NCBI RefSeq assembly: GCF_029223185.1
Contig: NZ_JARHUG010000008.1
Span: 1-64,000 of the forward strand
Direction: 5' to 3'
Origin: Aliiglaciecola sp. CAU 1673
Lineage (GTDB): Bacteria > Pseudomonadota > Gammaproteobacteria > Enterobacterales > Alteromonadaceae
Length of the DNA: 64,000 nucleotides
The translations under genes and the position numbers were made by a program. Position 1 is the stretch's first letter. Each line of letters starts with the position of its first letter. Shown piece after piece: positions 21,735-33,125 of the stretch. A model generated the notes under the pieces. The model was not told the DNA's origin. It ran no database searches and worked only from the letters and a program-made list of their open reading frames with translations.

Positions 21735-22649
21735 TTATCCGGCCAGAATTGGCGAACCCAGGCTAACCGGCATTTTGTCGGCCGATTCATAGGAAACAAA
21801 TTCCCAGCATGAGGTTTGCTCAAGCAGCGCCCGCAACAACTTGTTGTTCAGGCCATGACCTGTTTTATAAGCGCAAAGCTCACCGATGATGCTGAAACCA
21901 CCCAGATACAAGTCACCTATGGCATCCAGGATCTTATGCTTGAGGAATTCGTCTTCATAGCGCAGGCCTTCGTGGTTGAGTACCCGGTACTCATCCAGGG
22001 CCACGGCGTTTTCCATGCTACCACCCAGCGCCAGATTGTGGGCGTGCATGTATTCTAAATCGCGCATGAATCCGAAGGTTCTGGCTCGGCTGACTTCGTC
22101 AATATAAGAGCTGGTATCAAAGTCCATCACCAGGTGCTGCCGGGTTTGGCTGATTACCGGGTGATTGAAATCGATGCGAAAGTCGACCCTGAAACCGTCG
22201 TAAGGACGCAGTTCTGCCCACTTGTCACCTTCTTCCACGCGCACCGGTTTGGTCACACGGATAAACTTCTTGGCAGCACGCTGCTCTTCGATACCAGCAG
22301 ACTGCAACAAGAAGATAAAGGGACTGGCACTGCCGTCCATAATGGGCAACTCATTGGAATCGACTTCCACAATGATGTTGTCAATACCCATGCCCGCAAG
22401 GGCCGACGCCAGGTGTTCGACAGTAGAAATGCTCACCCCGTCCTCATTGGACAGGCAGGTGCACAGCATGGTGTCCCCCACGGCATTGGCACGGGAAGGG
22501 ATGTCCACATGGGGTACAAGGTCAATGCGGCGAAACACAATACCTGTGTTTACGGGCGCCGGCCGGAGAGTCATATTGACCTTATCTCCCTTGTGCAGAC
22601 CTATTCCTGTTACCTGCACCATCTGTTTAAGGGTACGCTGCTTGATCAT
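21735..22649 (-). CDS. lpxC: UDP-3-O-acyl-N-acetylglucosamine deacetylase
   Basis: A 304-residue zinc amidase for the committed step of lipid A synthesis. The N-terminus has [18 protein letters not shown]; the first zinc His lies in [10 protein letters not shown] (about residue 79) and the second set in [16 protein letters not shown] (about 235-250), with the catalytic His in the C-terminal [14 protein letters not shown]. The C-terminal tail is short. It follows ftsZ after 138 bases and ends the dcw cluster at a strong terminator. In E. coli LpxC amount is controlled by FtsH proteolysis. Confidence 0.97.
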   Translation of the reverse strand: MIKQRTLKQMVQVTGIGLHKGDKVNMTLRPAPVNTGIVFRRIDLVPHVDIPSRANAVGDTMLCTCLSNEDGVSISTVEHLASALAGMGIDNIIVEVDSNELPIMDGSASPFIFLLQSAGIEEQRAAKKFIRVTKPVRVEEGDKWAELRPYDGFRVDFRIDFNHPVISQTRQHLVMDFDTSSYIDEVSRARTFGFMRDLEYMHAHNLALGGSMENAVALDEYRVLNHEGLRYEDEFLKHKILDAIGDLYLGGFSIIGELCAYKTGHGLNNKLLRALLEQTSCWEFVSYESADKMPVSLGSPILAG

Positions 22650-22787
22650 TTCGCCTTAGCTCAATTTTCGAACAATACACAAAAGGGCTCGCATTGTAGT
22701 GGCAACCTTTGACTTTGTCAAAAAGTCCTTCAAGCACCTGATCCAGTTAGGATTTATGCCTGACCTCTACTTCATTAAGCCCGACTA

Positions 22788-23978
22788 TTAGTCAGCCTGC
22801 TTACGCAAAAACGCCGGAATATCCAAATATTCCAGATCATTGCTGTCCGACTTGTCATCCATAGCCGCTTGACGGCTATCAGCCTGACGCGACTCGGTAC
22901 GGCTGTCGCTCAGGTTGGAGACGCGCTCATTGCTGGTCTGTCTCAGGGAAAAGTCGCTGCTATCCATGGATGCACGGCTGCTGACGCGGCTGTTGCTGAC
23001 CACAGAAATTTGCGGCTTACGCTCGGCGCCGATACCAGTGGCCACTACGGTTACACGCAATTCATCTTGCATATCCATATCGATAACGGTACCCACCACC
23101 ACGGTAGCGTTTTCGGATGCGAAGGCTTTAACCGCATTACCCACTGTCTCAAACTCATCGATAGCAAAGTCAGGACCAGCAGTGATATTCACCAGAATAC
23201 CGCGGGCACCGGACAGGTCGATGTCTTCCAGAAGCGGACAGGCAATGGCAGCTTCGGCGGCTTCTTCGGCACGGTCTTCACCACTGGCTGAACCGCTACC
23301 CATCATCGCCATACCCATTTCAGACATCACCGTACGCACGTCGGCAAAGTCAACGTTGATAAGGCCCGGACGGGTAATCAACTCAGCAATACCCTGCACC
23401 GCACCACGCAAAACGTCGTTTGCTGCACTGAAGGCCTTCAGCAATGGCGTACCACGGCCCATGACCTTCAGCAGTTTTTCGTTAGGGATGGTGATCAGCG
23501 AGTCCACATAACGAGACAACTCGTCAATGCCCTGCTCTGCGTATTCGATACGCTTGCGTCCTTCGAAGGGGAAGGGTTTGGTGACCACGGCTACGGTCAG
23601 AATACCCATTTCTTTGGCTACGCGAGCCACTTCAGGCGCAGCACCAGTACCGGTACCACCGCCCATACCGGCCGTGATAAAGACCATATCAGCACCTTCA
23701 AGGGCCTGGCGGATGGTCTCAGCGTCTTCCTCAGCCGCCTGACGACCGACCATAGGATTGGCACCTGCGCCCAGTCCCTTGGTCACACCCGAACCAATCT
23801 GCAAGGTAATATTGGCTTTGGAATTACGCAGCACCTGAGCGTCGGTGTTGACCGCAATAAACTCCACACCCTCAATATTATGAGACACCATGTGGTCGAC
23901 AGCATTACCGCCGCCACCGCCCACACCGATAACTTTAATAACAGCTTCTTCGCTGTGACTATCCATTAATTCAAACAT
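22788..23978 (-). CDS. ftsZ: cell division protein FtsZ
   Basis: A 396-residue tubulin-like GTPase that forms the Z ring. The signature [13 protein letters not shown] (about 105-117) binds GTP, and [13 protein letters not shown] lies at the N-terminus. After the conserved core (to about 320) a variable Ser/Arg/Asp-rich linker leads to the C-terminal peptide [13 protein letters not shown] that binds FtsA and ZipA. It follows ftsA after 68 bases. ZapD and ZapE, encoded elsewhere in this window, act on this filament. Confidence 0.98.
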   Translation of the reverse strand: MFELMDSHSEEAVIKVIGVGGGGGNAVDHMVSHNIEGVEFIAVNTDAQVLRNSKANITLQIGSGVTKGLGAGANPMVGRQAAEEDAETIRQALEGADMVFITAGMGGGTGTGAAPEVARVAKEMGILTVAVVTKPFPFEGRKRIEYAEQGIDELSRYVDSLITIPNEKLLKVMGRGTPLLKAFSAANDVLRGAVQGIAELITRPGLINVDFADVRTVMSEMGMAMMGSGSASGEDRAEEAAEAAIACPLLEDIDLSGARGILVNITAGPDFAIDEFETVGNAVKAFASENATVVVGTVIDMDMQDELRVTVVATGIGAERKPQISVVSNSRVSSRASMDSSDFSLRQTSNERVSNLSDSRTESRQADSRQAAMDDKSDSNDLEYLDIPAFLRKQAD

Positions 23979-24046
23979 ACTCTCTCTCCGGTTATTTACT
24001 GATCCGGCCCTGGCGCAGGCTGGATCCGCATTTCCTTAAAAACGAT

Positions 24047-25282
24047 TTAAAACTCACCCTTAAACCAACTCTGGATCCTGTGCCAAAGCCCTTCACTGGC
24101 CTTAGCTTTGGCCAGTTGCCTGGCACGGTAATGATCCTTTCCATACTGCAGCAGCCCCACTACCGTTGCGAAGGTGGCGTCTTCCACATATTCAGACAGC
24201 CCTTTTACATTTAAAGGCTGGCCAATGCGCACCGGCATCTGGAACAATTCTTCGGCAAATTCGACCGCCCCTTCCATCTTGGCGGTACCGCCGGTCAATA
24301 CGATGCCTGCTGCAATTTGCTCTTCTAATCCGCTGGCCCGAATTTGGTCATGCACCAATTCGAACAGCTCCTGATAACGGGGCTCTACCACCTCAGCCAG
24401 GGTGTGGCGAGACATGGCGCGGGAAGGACGGCCGCCGACACTGGGCACCTCGATATTCTCTTCCATACTGACCATGTCTTTAAGAGCACAGGCATAATTG
24501 ATTTTGATTTCTTCGGCATGGCTGATAGGTGTGCGGAAAATCTTGGCGATATCACTGGTGATCTGATTGCCTGCCACCGGGATCACCGCAGTGTGGCGAA
24601 TGGCACCGTCGGTGTAGATGACGATATCGATAGTCCCGCCGCCGATATCCACCACACACACACCCAGTTCTTTTTCATCTTCGGTCAGCACCGCATAGCT
24701 GGAGGCCAGGGCCGAGAAGATCAGCTGGTCGGCGTGTAAACCGCAGCGCTCAATACATTTGACCAGGTTTTTGGCCATATCATCGGCACAGGTGATGATG
24801 TGGGCTTCAGCCTCCATGCGCACCCCGGACATACCTACCGGGTTTTTGATGCCTTCCTGCACATCGATAGTAAATTCCTGTGGCATAACATGCAGCAGAC
24901 GACGTTCGGCAGCAATTGGCACCGAGCGGGCTGCATGGATCACGTTGTCCACGTCTTCCTGTGTCACTTCTTTGTTATTGATAGGTACCATGCCGCTTTC
25001 GTTCTGGCACTGCACATGACGCCCGGAAATGGACATAAAGACCGAAGACACCCGGCAGTCTGCCATCAGCTCCATCTCATTGATGGCTGATTGCACCGAC
25101 TGCACTACCAGATTCAGGTCGTTAACCCCCCCCTTGTCCATGCCACGGGAAACATGGGTACCGACACCGACAATACTGATGCCACCGTTATCCAGAATTT
25201 CGCCGACCACGGCTTTCACCAAACTGGTGCCGATGTCCAACCCGACGATAAGATTACGATCGGTCATTTTAGGCGCGGCCAT
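24047..25282 (-). CDS. ftsA: cell division protein FtsA
   Basis: A 411-residue actin-like ATPase that tethers FtsZ to the membrane. The N-terminal phosphate motif is LIVGLDIGTSLVKAVV; the second, CVVDIGGGTIDIVIYT, is about residues 203-218; the adenosine motif is IVLTGGTAKMEG. The C-terminal helix WHRIQSWFKGEF is the amphipathic membrane anchor. It lies between ftsQ (30 bases upstream) and ftsZ as in most Gram-negative dcw clusters. Confidence 0.97.
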   Translation of the reverse strand: MAAPKMTDRNLIVGLDIGTSLVKAVVGEILDNGGISIVGVGTHVSRGMDKGGVNDLNLVVQSVQSAINEMELMADCRVSSVFMSISGRHVQCQNESGMVPINNKEVTQEDVDNVIHAARSVPIAAERRLLHVMPQEFTIDVQEGIKNPVGMSGVRMEAEAHIITCADDMAKNLVKCIERCGLHADQLIFSALASSYAVLTEDEKELGVCVVDIGGGTIDIVIYTDGAIRHTAVIPVAGNQITSDIAKIFRTPISHAEEIKINYACALKDMVSMEENIEVPSVGGRPSRAMSRHTLAEVVEPRYQELFELVHDQIRASGLEEQIAAGIVLTGGTAKMEGAVEFAEELFQMPVRIGQPLNVKGLSEYVEDATFATVVGLLQYGKDHYRARQLAKAKASEGLWHRIQSWFKGEF

Positions 25283-25312
25283 GTATTGTTCTCACTACCA
25301 TGATTGATACTT

Positions 25313-26062
25313 CTAACTCTTTCTTTCTTGTTGTTCTTCTTGCCAGCCCACTGCCAAGCCAGTGTCATAACGCAAGTCCACATAAGCAGGCTGACGTTCA
25401 CTGGATTGCAACAGCGGATACATATCCACAAAACGCTGCAGACGGTCGATAAATTCACTTCGTCCCAGCTTCAGCTGCAGACCATTGTCCAGGCGCAGAT
25501 GCCATGCAAAGCGCTCACTGAGCACCAATTCGGCAATTCTCACCTGACGTTGCTGCAACAAGGCCTGCATCGCCTTATATCCCTGTAGGGCTGCACTCTC
25601 ACTGCCTTGGGGCCCGAATAAATGCGGCACATCATTCAGTCCCAGCGGCAAGTCGGCGGTGAATGCCCCACCTTGCGCATTCAGCAGCATTTCATCGTTC
25701 CAGCGGGCTACCACCGACTGCTCAACCACATACACATGCAGACCATTTGGCCATTCCTTGCGTATGGAAGCGCGATATACCCAAGGCAATGCCTCGATAT
25801 CTGCCAGCGCTTTTTGCACATCCAGTTCAAAAAAGCTGCCGGGCTGGTTTGCACGCACTGCGTTTTCCACATCGACCGGATCCAAATAGTGGAAGTCCCC
25901 TGCCACGGTGATCTGTCTTACCGGCAAACTTTGTTCATCTGTCAGCCAGGCGTTGATACTGGACAGCCCCATCCCCAGCAGCACCAGCACCAGCACGAAA
26001 AAGCCAAACCCGGCCCACAATTGTGGCCGCTTGGCGGGTGCTGGAAGACTGGCTTGCATCAT
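25313..26062 (-). CDS. ftsQ: cell division protein FtsQ
   Basis: A 249-residue bitopic protein that links the divisome to FtsB and FtsL. One membrane helix (GFGFFVLVLVLLGMGLSSI, about 19-37) is followed by a POTRA domain beginning near LPVRQITVAGDFHYLDP (about 46-115) and a beta domain ending with YVDLRYDTGLAVGW, which is the conserved partner-binding part. It begins 5 bases after the ddlB stop. Confidence 0.95.
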   Translation of the reverse strand: MMQASLPAPAKRPQLWAGFGFFVLVLVLLGMGLSSINAWLTDEQSLPVRQITVAGDFHYLDPVDVENAVRANQPGSFFELDVQKALADIEALPWVYRASIRKEWPNGLHVYVVEQSVVARWNDEMLLNAQGGAFTADLPLGLNDVPHLFGPQGSESAALQGYKAMQALLQQRQVRIAELVLSERFAWHLRLDNGLQLKLGRSEFIDRLQRFVDMYPLLQSSERQPAYVDLRYDTGLAVGWQEEQQERKS

Positions 26063-26067
26063 CTTGT

Positions 26068-27030
26068 TCAGACTCCCCGGCCTTGGCTATCTGATGCCAA
26101 AGAAGTCGCCAATATTTCCAGTGCCAATTCGCTAAAACTCAGCCCTGCCTGTCTGGCTGCCATGGGCACCAGACTTTTCTCAGTCATGCCTGGCACCGTG
26201 TTGGCTTCCAGCAAATAAAAGCGTCCGGCATTGTCCCGCATAAAGTCCACACGGCCCCAACCGCTGCCATCGACTGCTGAAAAAGCCCTGGCAGCCAGTT
26301 CGCCCAACGCTCTTTCCTGTTCAGCATCCAGGCCACTGGGACAATGATATTCAGTGGTAGAGGACTGATACTTGGCCTCGTAGTCATAGAAGGTACGGGG
26401 GGTGCGCATGCGGATGGAGGGTAAGACCCGGCCGCGCAGCAAGCTGACAGTAAATTCCTGACCGGTGATAAAGCGCTCCAGCAGGACTTCATTGTCATAT
26501 TGAAACGCCTGCTCGATGGCGGCCGACAGCTCCTGCGCTGTAGTGACTTTGGCCATGCCGATACTGGACCCTTCTCGGGCCGGCTTGACCATAACTGCCT
26601 CTCCCAGAGCGGCCATTATAGCGGTGCAAGATCCTGCATTAAAGTGCTGTTTATCAACTACTTGATACTCTGCAGTGGGCAGCCCTAGGGCTTGCCAAAT
26701 ACGCTTGGAGCGAACCTTGTCCATGGCCAGGGCCGAGCCCAATACCCCACTGCCCGTATAGGGCAACCCCAATTGCTGCAAAGCACCCTGCATACTGCCA
26801 TCTTCGCCACCACGGCCATGCAACATGATCAGGACCCGATCAAAGCTTTCCTTGATGAGGTCTGTCAAAGGCTGTTTGGCAGGATCGAAGGCCAGGGCTT
26901 GCACACCGCTTTGCAATAAAGCATTGAGCACCGCATTGCCGGACTTTAAAGACACCTCACGCTCTGCTGAGTGACCGCCAAACATGACAGCCACTTTGCC
27001 AAAATCTGTTAAAGCCTGACTATTCGACAT
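26068..27030 (-). CDS. ddlB: D-alanine-D-alanine ligase
   Basis: A 320-residue ATP-grasp enzyme that makes the D-Ala-D-Ala dipeptide of peptidoglycan precursors. VAVMFGGHSAEREVSLKSG is at the N-terminus, VKPAREGSSIGM (about 153-164) binds ATP, and FYLLEANTVPGMT holds the metal-binding Glu and Asn. I chose ATG 27030 because it overlaps the murC stop by one base (TGATG) and gives the family N-terminus; an earlier in-frame start at 27063 would lie inside murC. Confidence 0.96.
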   Translation of the reverse strand: MSNSQALTDFGKVAVMFGGHSAEREVSLKSGNAVLNALLQSGVQALAFDPAKQPLTDLIKESFDRVLIMLHGRGGEDGSMQGALQQLGLPYTGSGVLGSALAMDKVRSKRIWQALGLPTAEYQVVDKQHFNAGSCTAIMAALGEAVMVKPAREGSSIGMAKVTTAQELSAAIEQAFQYDNEVLLERFITGQEFTVSLLRGRVLPSIRMRTPRTFYDYEAKYQSSTTEYHCPSGLDAEQERALGELAARAFSAVDGSGWGRVDFMRDNAGRFYLLEANTVPGMTEKSLVPMAARQAGLSFSELALEILATSLASDSQGRGV

Positions 27031-28478
27031 CAGCTTTGTTCTCCGCTGCGCATCTTCTCGCAATTTAACTGTATCTTTTGTAGATCCCTGGCTAGCTTAC
27101 CGATATTACCTGCGCCTTGGGTCAACAGCAGATCGCCATCGGCCAACTGCTCCGCCAGCACTTGCGGCAATTCGGCGGGACTGGCCACGTACACAGGTTC
27201 AATCTGCCCGCGCTGACGGATAGAGCGGCACAACGCCTTACTATCCACCCCTTCGATGGAGGGCTCACCGGCGGAATAGACTTCCAGTAGTAACAACACA
27301 TCTACCTGTGACAGCACGCGTACGAAATCTTCATACAAATCACGGGTACGGGAATAGCGGTGTGGCTGATAAGCCATGACCAAACGCTTATCCGGCCAGT
27401 TGCTTCTGGCGGTGGCGATGGTAGCTTCCACTTCGGTGGGATGATGACCATAGTCATCCACCAAAATGACCTGACCCTGGCCGGTTTCAAACTGCCCCAA
27501 AAATTCAAAGCGACGACCAATACCGGCAAAGGAATCCAAGGCCTCAACGATAGCCTTATCACCAATGCCTTCTTCGGTGGCTACCGCAATGGCTGCCAAG
27601 GCATTAAGAATGTTGTGACGACCTGGCATGCCGAGCTTTACCTTGAGGGGCGCGTGGTCTTTGCGATGCACCACGAAGCTACTGTGGTTAAAGCCATGGA
27701 CCAGGTCGGTAGCGCGCACGTCCATTTCTTCACTAAAGCCGTAGGTCAGATACTGGCGGCCAATACGTGGCAGCAGTTCACGTAGCACCGGATCATCACC
27801 ACAAACCACCGCCAAACCATAGAAAGGCAGATTGTGCAAAAACTCCAAATAGGTTTCTTCCATCTTCTGGAAGTCACCGCCGTAGGTATCCATATGATCT
27901 GCTTCGATATTAGTGACCACCGATACCATGGGCTGTAAATGCAGGAAGGAGGCGTCACTTTCATCGGCTTCGGCAATCAGATAACGGCTGCTACCCAAGC
28001 GGGCATTGGTACCGGCGCTATTCAGCAGGCCGCCAATCACAAAAGTGGGGTCCTTGTCGCCATGGGCAAACAGGGTAGCCAGCAAGCTGGTGGTGGTGGT
28101 TTTACCATGGGTACCGGCCACCGCAATACCATGACGAAAACGCATCAGCTCGGCCAGCATCTCGGCACGGCGGATCACAGGGATACGCTGTTCACGGGCC
28201 GCTTTAACCTCAGGGTTTCTGGGGTCGATGGCGCTGGACACCACAACCACATTGGCTGAAGCAATATTTTCTTCTTTATGCTCGAAGAAGATCTGTGCGC
28301 CGAGGCCTTTTAATCTTTCGGTCATGGCGCTGGCTTGCATATCCGAACCAGAGATTAGATATCCCTCATTCAGCAATACTTCTGCGATACCGCCCATACC
28401 GGCACCGCCAATGCCGATAAAGTGGATGCGCTTGATACGGCGCATTTCCGGTACCGAATATAATGTGGGCTTACTCAT
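27030..28478 (-). CDS. murC: UDP-N-acetylmuramate-L-alanine ligase
   Basis: A 482-residue cytoplasmic ligase that adds the first amino acid to UDP-MurNAc. The N-terminal Rossmann motif [18 protein letters not shown] binds the UDP part, [14 protein letters not shown] (about 118-131) is the ATP-binding loop, and [13 protein letters not shown] is the family signature. ATG 28478 follows GGAG and overlaps the murG stop by four bases (ATGA). Confidence 0.97.
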   Translation of the reverse strand: MSKPTLYSVPEMRRIKRIHFIGIGGAGMGGIAEVLLNEGYLISGSDMQASAMTERLKGLGAQIFFEHKEENIASANVVVVSSAIDPRNPEVKAAREQRIPVIRRAEMLAELMRFRHGIAVAGTHGKTTTTSLLATLFAHGDKDPTFVIGGLLNSAGTNARLGSSRYLIAEADESDASFLHLQPMVSVVTNIEADHMDTYGGDFQKMEETYLEFLHNLPFYGLAVVCGDDPVLRELLPRIGRQYLTYGFSEEMDVRATDLVHGFNHSSFVVHRKDHAPLKVKLGMPGRHNILNALAAIAVATEEGIGDKAIVEALDSFAGIGRRFEFLGQFETGQGQVILVDDYGHHPTEVEATIATARSNWPDKRLVMAYQPHRYSRTRDLYEDFVRVLSQVDVLLLLEVYSAGEPSIEGVDSKALCRSIRQRGQIEPVYVASPAELPQVLAEQLADGDLLLTQGAGNIGKLARDLQKIQLNCEKMRSGEQS

Positions 28479-29545
28479 TGTCTTGTCTCCGCCAGTTGCC
28501 GGCAACATTCCGCCACGTCTGCTGTCGCCTCGGGCTTGGCGGCGCCCTTTGCCGCCTCGCCCATCTGCTTCAGCTTTGTAGGGGAATCAAGCAACTGCTT
28601 AATAGCCTTTGTAAAAGTGTCGCTGCTCAGGCTCGCCTGTGGCGCCAGCAACGCGGCGCCAGCATTTACCAGGACCAGCGCATTTTTGGTTTGATGATCG
28701 TCTACTGCCTGAGGAAGGGGCACAAATACCGCGGCAGTGCCTGAGGCGGCCACTTCGGCCACAGTAAGGGCGCCTGCACGGCAAATCACCAGGTCTGCCC
28801 AGGCATAGGCCTGCCCCATATCCTCAATAAATTCCTGTACCTGCCATTGATGCTTGGCGCCCACTTCTTGCTGATAAGCGGTTTGCACAGCGGCGGCTTT
28901 ACCGGCACCGGCCTGATGACGAATTTCCAATCCACTGAATTGTGCAAACAGCTTGGGTAAATGGTCATTGAGGGCCTTGGCGCCAAGGCTTCCGCCCACC
29001 ACTAACACACGAATAGCCTGATGGGACGTTTTCTCTACCTGCTTAAACTGGTTACGCAAGGGATTTCCGACAACGCGATATTTATCATTTTCTATGGCAA
29101 AAGCACCGGGGAAACCGCTTAAGACATGCTTGGCCAATGGACTCAGCATTTTGTTAGTCATACCGGGTACGGCATTTTGCTCATGCACTACCAACGGAAT
29201 GCCGCTAAGCCAGGCAGCCAGGCCACCGGGCCCCGAGGCAAAACCGCCCATGCCCAGCACCACATCCGGTTTGAAACGCTTGAGTACCCTTCTGGCTTGC
29301 CAGATTGCCATGATGATCATCAAAGGCGCCTTCAGCAAACGCATCAAGCCATTGCCACGCACCCCGCTAACACTCAGAAAATCAATGGTATAGCCAGCGT
29401 TGGGAACCACTTTGGCTTCCATCTTCTCGGCGGTTCCCAGCCAATGGATTTGCCAGCCTTGCTCGTGCAAATAGTCGGCTACGGCCAACCCCGGGAATAC
29501 ATGACCGCCGGTGCCGCCGGCCATGACCAAAAGGCGCTTACTCAT
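28475..29545 (-). CDS. murG: UDP-GlcNAc:lipid I N-acetylglucosaminyltransferase
   Basis: A 356-residue peripheral membrane GT28 enzyme that turns lipid I into lipid [21 protein letters not shown] is the N-terminal glycine-rich motif, the second is [12 protein letters not shown] (about 190), and the UDP-GlcNAc site shows [25 protein letters not shown] over about 250-275. ATG 29545 is preceded by AAAGGAGG. The start lies 8 bases inside ftsW, so the genes are translationally coupled. Confidence 0.97.
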   Translation of the reverse strand: MSKRLLVMAGGTGGHVFPGLAVADYLHEQGWQIHWLGTAEKMEAKVVPNAGYTIDFLSVSGVRGNGLMRLLKAPLMIIMAIWQARRVLKRFKPDVVLGMGGFASGPGGLAAWLSGIPLVVHEQNAVPGMTNKMLSPLAKHVLSGFPGAFAIENDKYRVVGNPLRNQFKQVEKTSHQAIRVLVVGGSLGAKALNDHLPKLFAQFSGLEIRHQAGAGKAAAVQTAYQQEVGAKHQWQVQEFIEDMGQAYAWADLVICRAGALTVAEVAASGTAAVFVPLPQAVDDHQTKNALVLVNAGAALLAPQASLSSDTFTKAIKQLLDSPTKLKQMGEAAKGAAKPEATADVAECCRQLAETRQ

Positions 29546-30743
29546 GGCGCGCCTCCTTTGACCTGTCGCTGATGGCCTGCACGCCGTCCATGCGCAGTTC
29601 AAAGTCGGTACGAATCAATAAGGCCACCGCGATGGCCATCAAAATCAGGCTGGAACCACCATAGCTGACCAACGGCAATGTCAATCCCTTAGTTGGCAGA
29701 ATACCCGCACTGGCGCCTACGTTTACCGCGGTCTGAAAACTGAACCAGATACCGATGGCGTAGGCCAGATAGCCTTCGAAAGGTCGGCCCTGACGAAGCG
29801 CCAGATTACCCAGGCGCAGCGCCTTTAATACCATCATCAACAACAAGCTAAGCAAGGCGCAGACGCCGGCAAAGCCCAGCTCTTCGGCCAGGATCGCCAT
29901 GATAAAATCGGTATGGGCTTCGGGCAGGTATTCCAACTTCTGCAAGCTGTTGCCCAGGCCCTGACCGAGAATATCGCCACGGCCGTAGGCCATCAGCGAT
30001 TGGGTCAACTGGTAGCCACTACCGAAGGGATCGGCCCAGGGGTCGAGGAACGCAGTGATACGTTTAATGCGGTATTCCTCAAACATGATCAAGGCCACTA
30101 CCGCCGATAAACCGCTGATCAGTAACCCAAAGAACTGCCACAACTTGGCACCGGCTAAGAACAGCAAGCCGATGGTGGTGGCAAACATTACCACCACAGT
30201 GCCAAGGTCGGGCTGCATCAACAACAAGAAAGCCAGCACGAAAAGCACCGCCAGCGGTTTAATAAAGCCTTTTAGGTTTTCCGTGACTTCTTCATAGCGA
30301 CGTACCAGATAACCGGCCAGGTAGACAAAGAAAAACAGCTTGGCCGGCTCTGCGGCCTGAATAGTGATTGGGCCCAGGGCCAACCAGCGGGTACTGCCAT
30401 TTACATTTCTGCCCACCAGCAGTACCGCTACCAACAGTACCAGCGCCAGTAGCAATAGATAGGCATTGGTCATGCGCCACCAACGCATGGGCACTTGCAA
30501 AGTGATAAGCGCAGCGGTCAGGGCCAGGACAATGTAAATCACATGGCGGATGGCAAAGTGGAATGGATTGTCGAACAACCTGGCGGCCACCGGCATGGAC
30601 GCTGAGGTCACCACCACCAGCCCCATGGACAAAAGGCTAAGGGCAATCATAATCAGCCCCAGATCATAGGGGCGCATACCGCGCACATCATGACGCAACT
30701 GGAAAAGGCGCTGCAAGCTGTTACCGAACAGGGTCTGGTTCAT
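29538..30743 (-). CDS. ftsW: septal peptidoglycan glycosyltransferase FtsW
   Basis: A 401-residue SEDS family polymerase working with FtsI at the septum. About ten membrane helices are evident. Family motifs include GRNVNGSTRWLALGPITIQAAEPAKL (in two adjacent pieces), DPWADPFGSGYQLTQSLMA and the C-terminal GLTLPLVSYGGSSL. The N-terminal cytoplasmic tail is short. It overlaps murD by four bases and murG by eight. Confidence 0.97.
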   Translation of the reverse strand: MNQTLFGNSLQRLFQLRHDVRGMRPYDLGLIMIALSLLSMGLVVVTSASMPVAARLFDNPFHFAIRHVIYIVLALTAALITLQVPMRWWRMTNAYLLLLALVLLVAVLLVGRNVNGSTRWLALGPITIQAAEPAKLFFFVYLAGYLVRRYEEVTENLKGFIKPLAVLFVLAFLLLMQPDLGTVVVMFATTIGLLFLAGAKLWQFFGLLISGLSAVVALIMFEEYRIKRITAFLDPWADPFGSGYQLTQSLMAYGRGDILGQGLGNSLQKLEYLPEAHTDFIMAILAEELGFAGVCALLSLLLMMVLKALRLGNLALRQGRPFEGYLAYAIGIWFSFQTAVNVGASAGILPTKGLTLPLVSYGGSSLILMAIAVALLIRTDFELRMDGVQAISDRSKEARHE

Positions 30744-32041
30744 AACAACCCCTCCACGGCAGCGGCAAACACCTGACCACGGTGCTGGTAGTTGTCGAAC
30801 ATATCCAAACTGGCACAGGCTGGTGAAAGCAAAACCAGATCACCTGGCTTGGCCAGGGCCGCACACTTGTCGACTGCAGCCTGCATGTTATCCACCATAT
30901 GGCTAGCGGATTTAAGCGCGGCAATTTTGCTGCCGTCACGGCCCAGACAGACCAGTTCATCCACTTGGACAAGCCCAGGTAACAACTGGTCAAAGTCAGC
31001 ACCCTTACCATCACCACCTGCAATCAGGATAAGCTTACCTTTGACCTGCGCACGCAGACCTTCTATGGCGGCCAGGGTAGCGCCAATGTTGGTGCCTTTG
31101 GAGTCGTTGATCCAGCGTACGCCCTTGTGTTCGCGCACCAGCTCGCAGCGGTGGGCTAGGCCGGTAAAGTGGTAGGCAGTTTCCACCAGCGCCGACAGAT
31201 TGTCGGTCACGCACATGGCCAACGCCAAGGATGCCTGAATATTCAACAGGTTATGACGCCCCATTAACTTACATTGGGCAAAGTCCAGTAGCGGTTTGCC
31301 ATCCAGAGTCAACCGACCGCTTGGAGCATCAAAACCGAATCCCTTTTCACAAGCAGACAAGCCGAAGGTCTGCGTTTCGCTGCCATCCTGGGTCAGCTCA
31401 TCATCACGATTAGCGATGCGCGTCTTGGCATGCTGATAAATACGCAATTTAGCCTGACGGTAGGCTTCCAGGCTGTCGTATCTGTCCATATGGTCGGCGC
31501 TTAAATTCAACACTGTGGCGCCTTCCAGTGGCAAATTATGCGTGGTTTCCAGTTGAAAGCTGGAGAGTTCCAGCACCGCCACATCATAGTCCGATTCAAG
31601 CAAATCCAGTGCAGGGGTACCGATATTGCCGCCCATCACCGCCTTCAGACCCGCAGACTGCAACATAGCAGTGGTTAAGGTAGTGACGGTGCTCTTGCCG
31701 TTTGAGCCGGTAATACCCAGCAGCGGCTTTTGGTTGAAGCGGGCGAAAAGCTCGATATCGCCAATCACCTCAACGCCGGCCGCCTGCGCTTCACCAATGG
31801 CAGGGTGGGACAATGGTAGACCGGGACTTAACAGGATCAGATCCACCGACTTCAACACATTAGCATCGAAGTCTCCCAGCATCACGCTCACGCCCTCGGG
31901 TACTTGAGCACTGAGTTGCGTACGGCTGTCCATGGCAATCACCTTAGCGCCTCTGGCCAACAGGAAACGCAGGCAGGACTGGCCGGAAAGACCGAGTCCC
32001 ATTACTGCTACCTGTTTATTTTGAAGCGCCTGGTTTTGCAT
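30740..32041 (-). CDS. murD: UDP-N-acetylmuramoyl-L-alanine-D-glutamate ligase
   Basis: A 433-residue cytoplasmic ligase that adds D-glutamate. VAVMGLGLSGQSCLRFL is the N-terminal nucleotide fold, LGITGSNGKSTVTTL (about 108-122) the ATP loop, and NDSKGTNIGATLAAIEG (about 310) the conserved central motif. The C-terminal LLSPACASLDMFDNYQHRG matches the family. It sits one base after mraY and overlaps ftsW. Confidence 0.97.
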   Translation of the reverse strand: MQNQALQNKQVAVMGLGLSGQSCLRFLLARGAKVIAMDSRTQLSAQVPEGVSVMLGDFDANVLKSVDLILLSPGLPLSHPAIGEAQAAGVEVIGDIELFARFNQKPLLGITGSNGKSTVTTLTTAMLQSAGLKAVMGGNIGTPALDLLESDYDVAVLELSSFQLETTHNLPLEGATVLNLSADHMDRYDSLEAYRQAKLRIYQHAKTRIANRDDELTQDGSETQTFGLSACEKGFGFDAPSGRLTLDGKPLLDFAQCKLMGRHNLLNIQASLALAMCVTDNLSALVETAYHFTGLAHRCELVREHKGVRWINDSKGTNIGATLAAIEGLRAQVKGKLILIAGGDGKGADFDQLLPGLVQVDELVCLGRDGSKIAALKSASHMVDNMQAAVDKCAALAKPGDLVLLSPACASLDMFDNYQHRGQVFAAAVEGLL

Positions 32042-32042
32042 A

Positions 32043-33125
32043 TTAACGGATCTTCAAGGTGGCTAAGCCAACCAGCACCAAAATCAAGGAGATGATCCAG
32101 AAACGGACAATCACCCTTGGCTCGGGCCAACCGGACAATTCATAGTGATGGTGTATTGGTGCCATGCGGAAAATACGTTGTCCGCGCAGTTTGTAAGAGC
32201 CCACCTGCAAAATCACCGACAAGGCTTCCATCACAAACACACCGCCCATGATCAACAGCACCAACTCCTGGCGCACCAACACGGCCAAAATGCCCAAAGC
32301 GCCACCGAGTGCCAACGAACCCACATCGCCCATAAAGACCATGGCCGGATAGGTGTTAAACCAGAGGAAACCTAACCCGGCACCGACAATGGCGGCACAC
32401 ACAATCACCAATTCACTGGTTAAAGGGATATAGGGAATATTTAAGTAGGCAGAAAAATTCACGTTGCCGGTGACATAAGCAAAAATCGCAAAAGCGCCCG
32501 CCACCAGGATGGTGGGCACAATAGCCAGCCCGTCCAAACCATCAGTCAGGTTCACCGCATTGCTGGTACCCACTAACACGAAATAGGTCAGCACAAGGTA
32601 CATCAAGCCAAGCTGTGGCATCACTTCTTTGAAGAAGGGTACGATAAGGGCCGTTTCCGCAGCTTGCTGACTGCTGCTGTAAAGGTAAAACGCCACCACA
32701 ATGGCTACTACTGATAACCAAAAATACTTCCAGCGCGCAATCAGGCCCTTTGAATCCTTACGGATGACTTTGCGATAGTCATCCACAAAGCCGATGATGC
32801 CGTAGGTGATAATCACAAACAGAGTGACCAGCACATACCTGTTGGTTAAGTCAGCCCACAGCAGGGTGCTACTGATAATGGCAGTCAGGATCAGGACTCC
32901 ACCCATAGTCGGGGTTCCAGACTTGGACAGATGCGACTGCGGACCGTCGGACCGCACCGTCTGTCCGATCTGCATTTCCTTAAGCCAGCGGATCATCTTG
33001 GGTCCCAGCAATACCGAAATCAGCAACGCGGTAAGGATGCTGAGAATTGCTCTCATGGTCAGGTAGGAGAACAGGTTGAAACCGGGTTCAAACTGTCTCA
33101 GCCAATCGGCTAGCCAAATTAACAT
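32043..33125 (-). CDS. mraY: phospho-N-acetylmuramoyl-pentapeptide transferase
   Basis: A 360-residue enzyme with ten membrane helices that makes lipid I from UDP-MurNAc-pentapeptide and undecaprenyl phosphate. The two Asp of FVDDYRKV (about 115), [13 protein letters not shown] (about 190-202) and the His-rich loop [14 protein letters not shown] near the C-terminus are its hallmarks. It overlaps murF by seven bases. Confidence 0.98.
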   Translation of the reverse strand: MLIWLADWLRQFEPGFNLFSYLTMRAILSILTALLISVLLGPKMIRWLKEMQIGQTVRSDGPQSHLSKSGTPTMGGVLILTAIISSTLLWADLTNRYVLVTLFVIITYGIIGFVDDYRKVIRKDSKGLIARWKYFWLSVVAIVVAFYLYSSSQQAAETALIVPFFKEVMPQLGLMYLVLTYFVLVGTSNAVNLTDGLDGLAIVPTILVAGAFAIFAYVTGNVNFSAYLNIPYIPLTSELVIVCAAIVGAGLGFLWFNTYPAMVFMGDVGSLALGGALGILAVLVRQELVLLIMGGVFVMEALSVILQVGSYKLRGQRIFRMAPIHHHYELSGWPEPRVIVRFWIISLILVLVGLATLKIR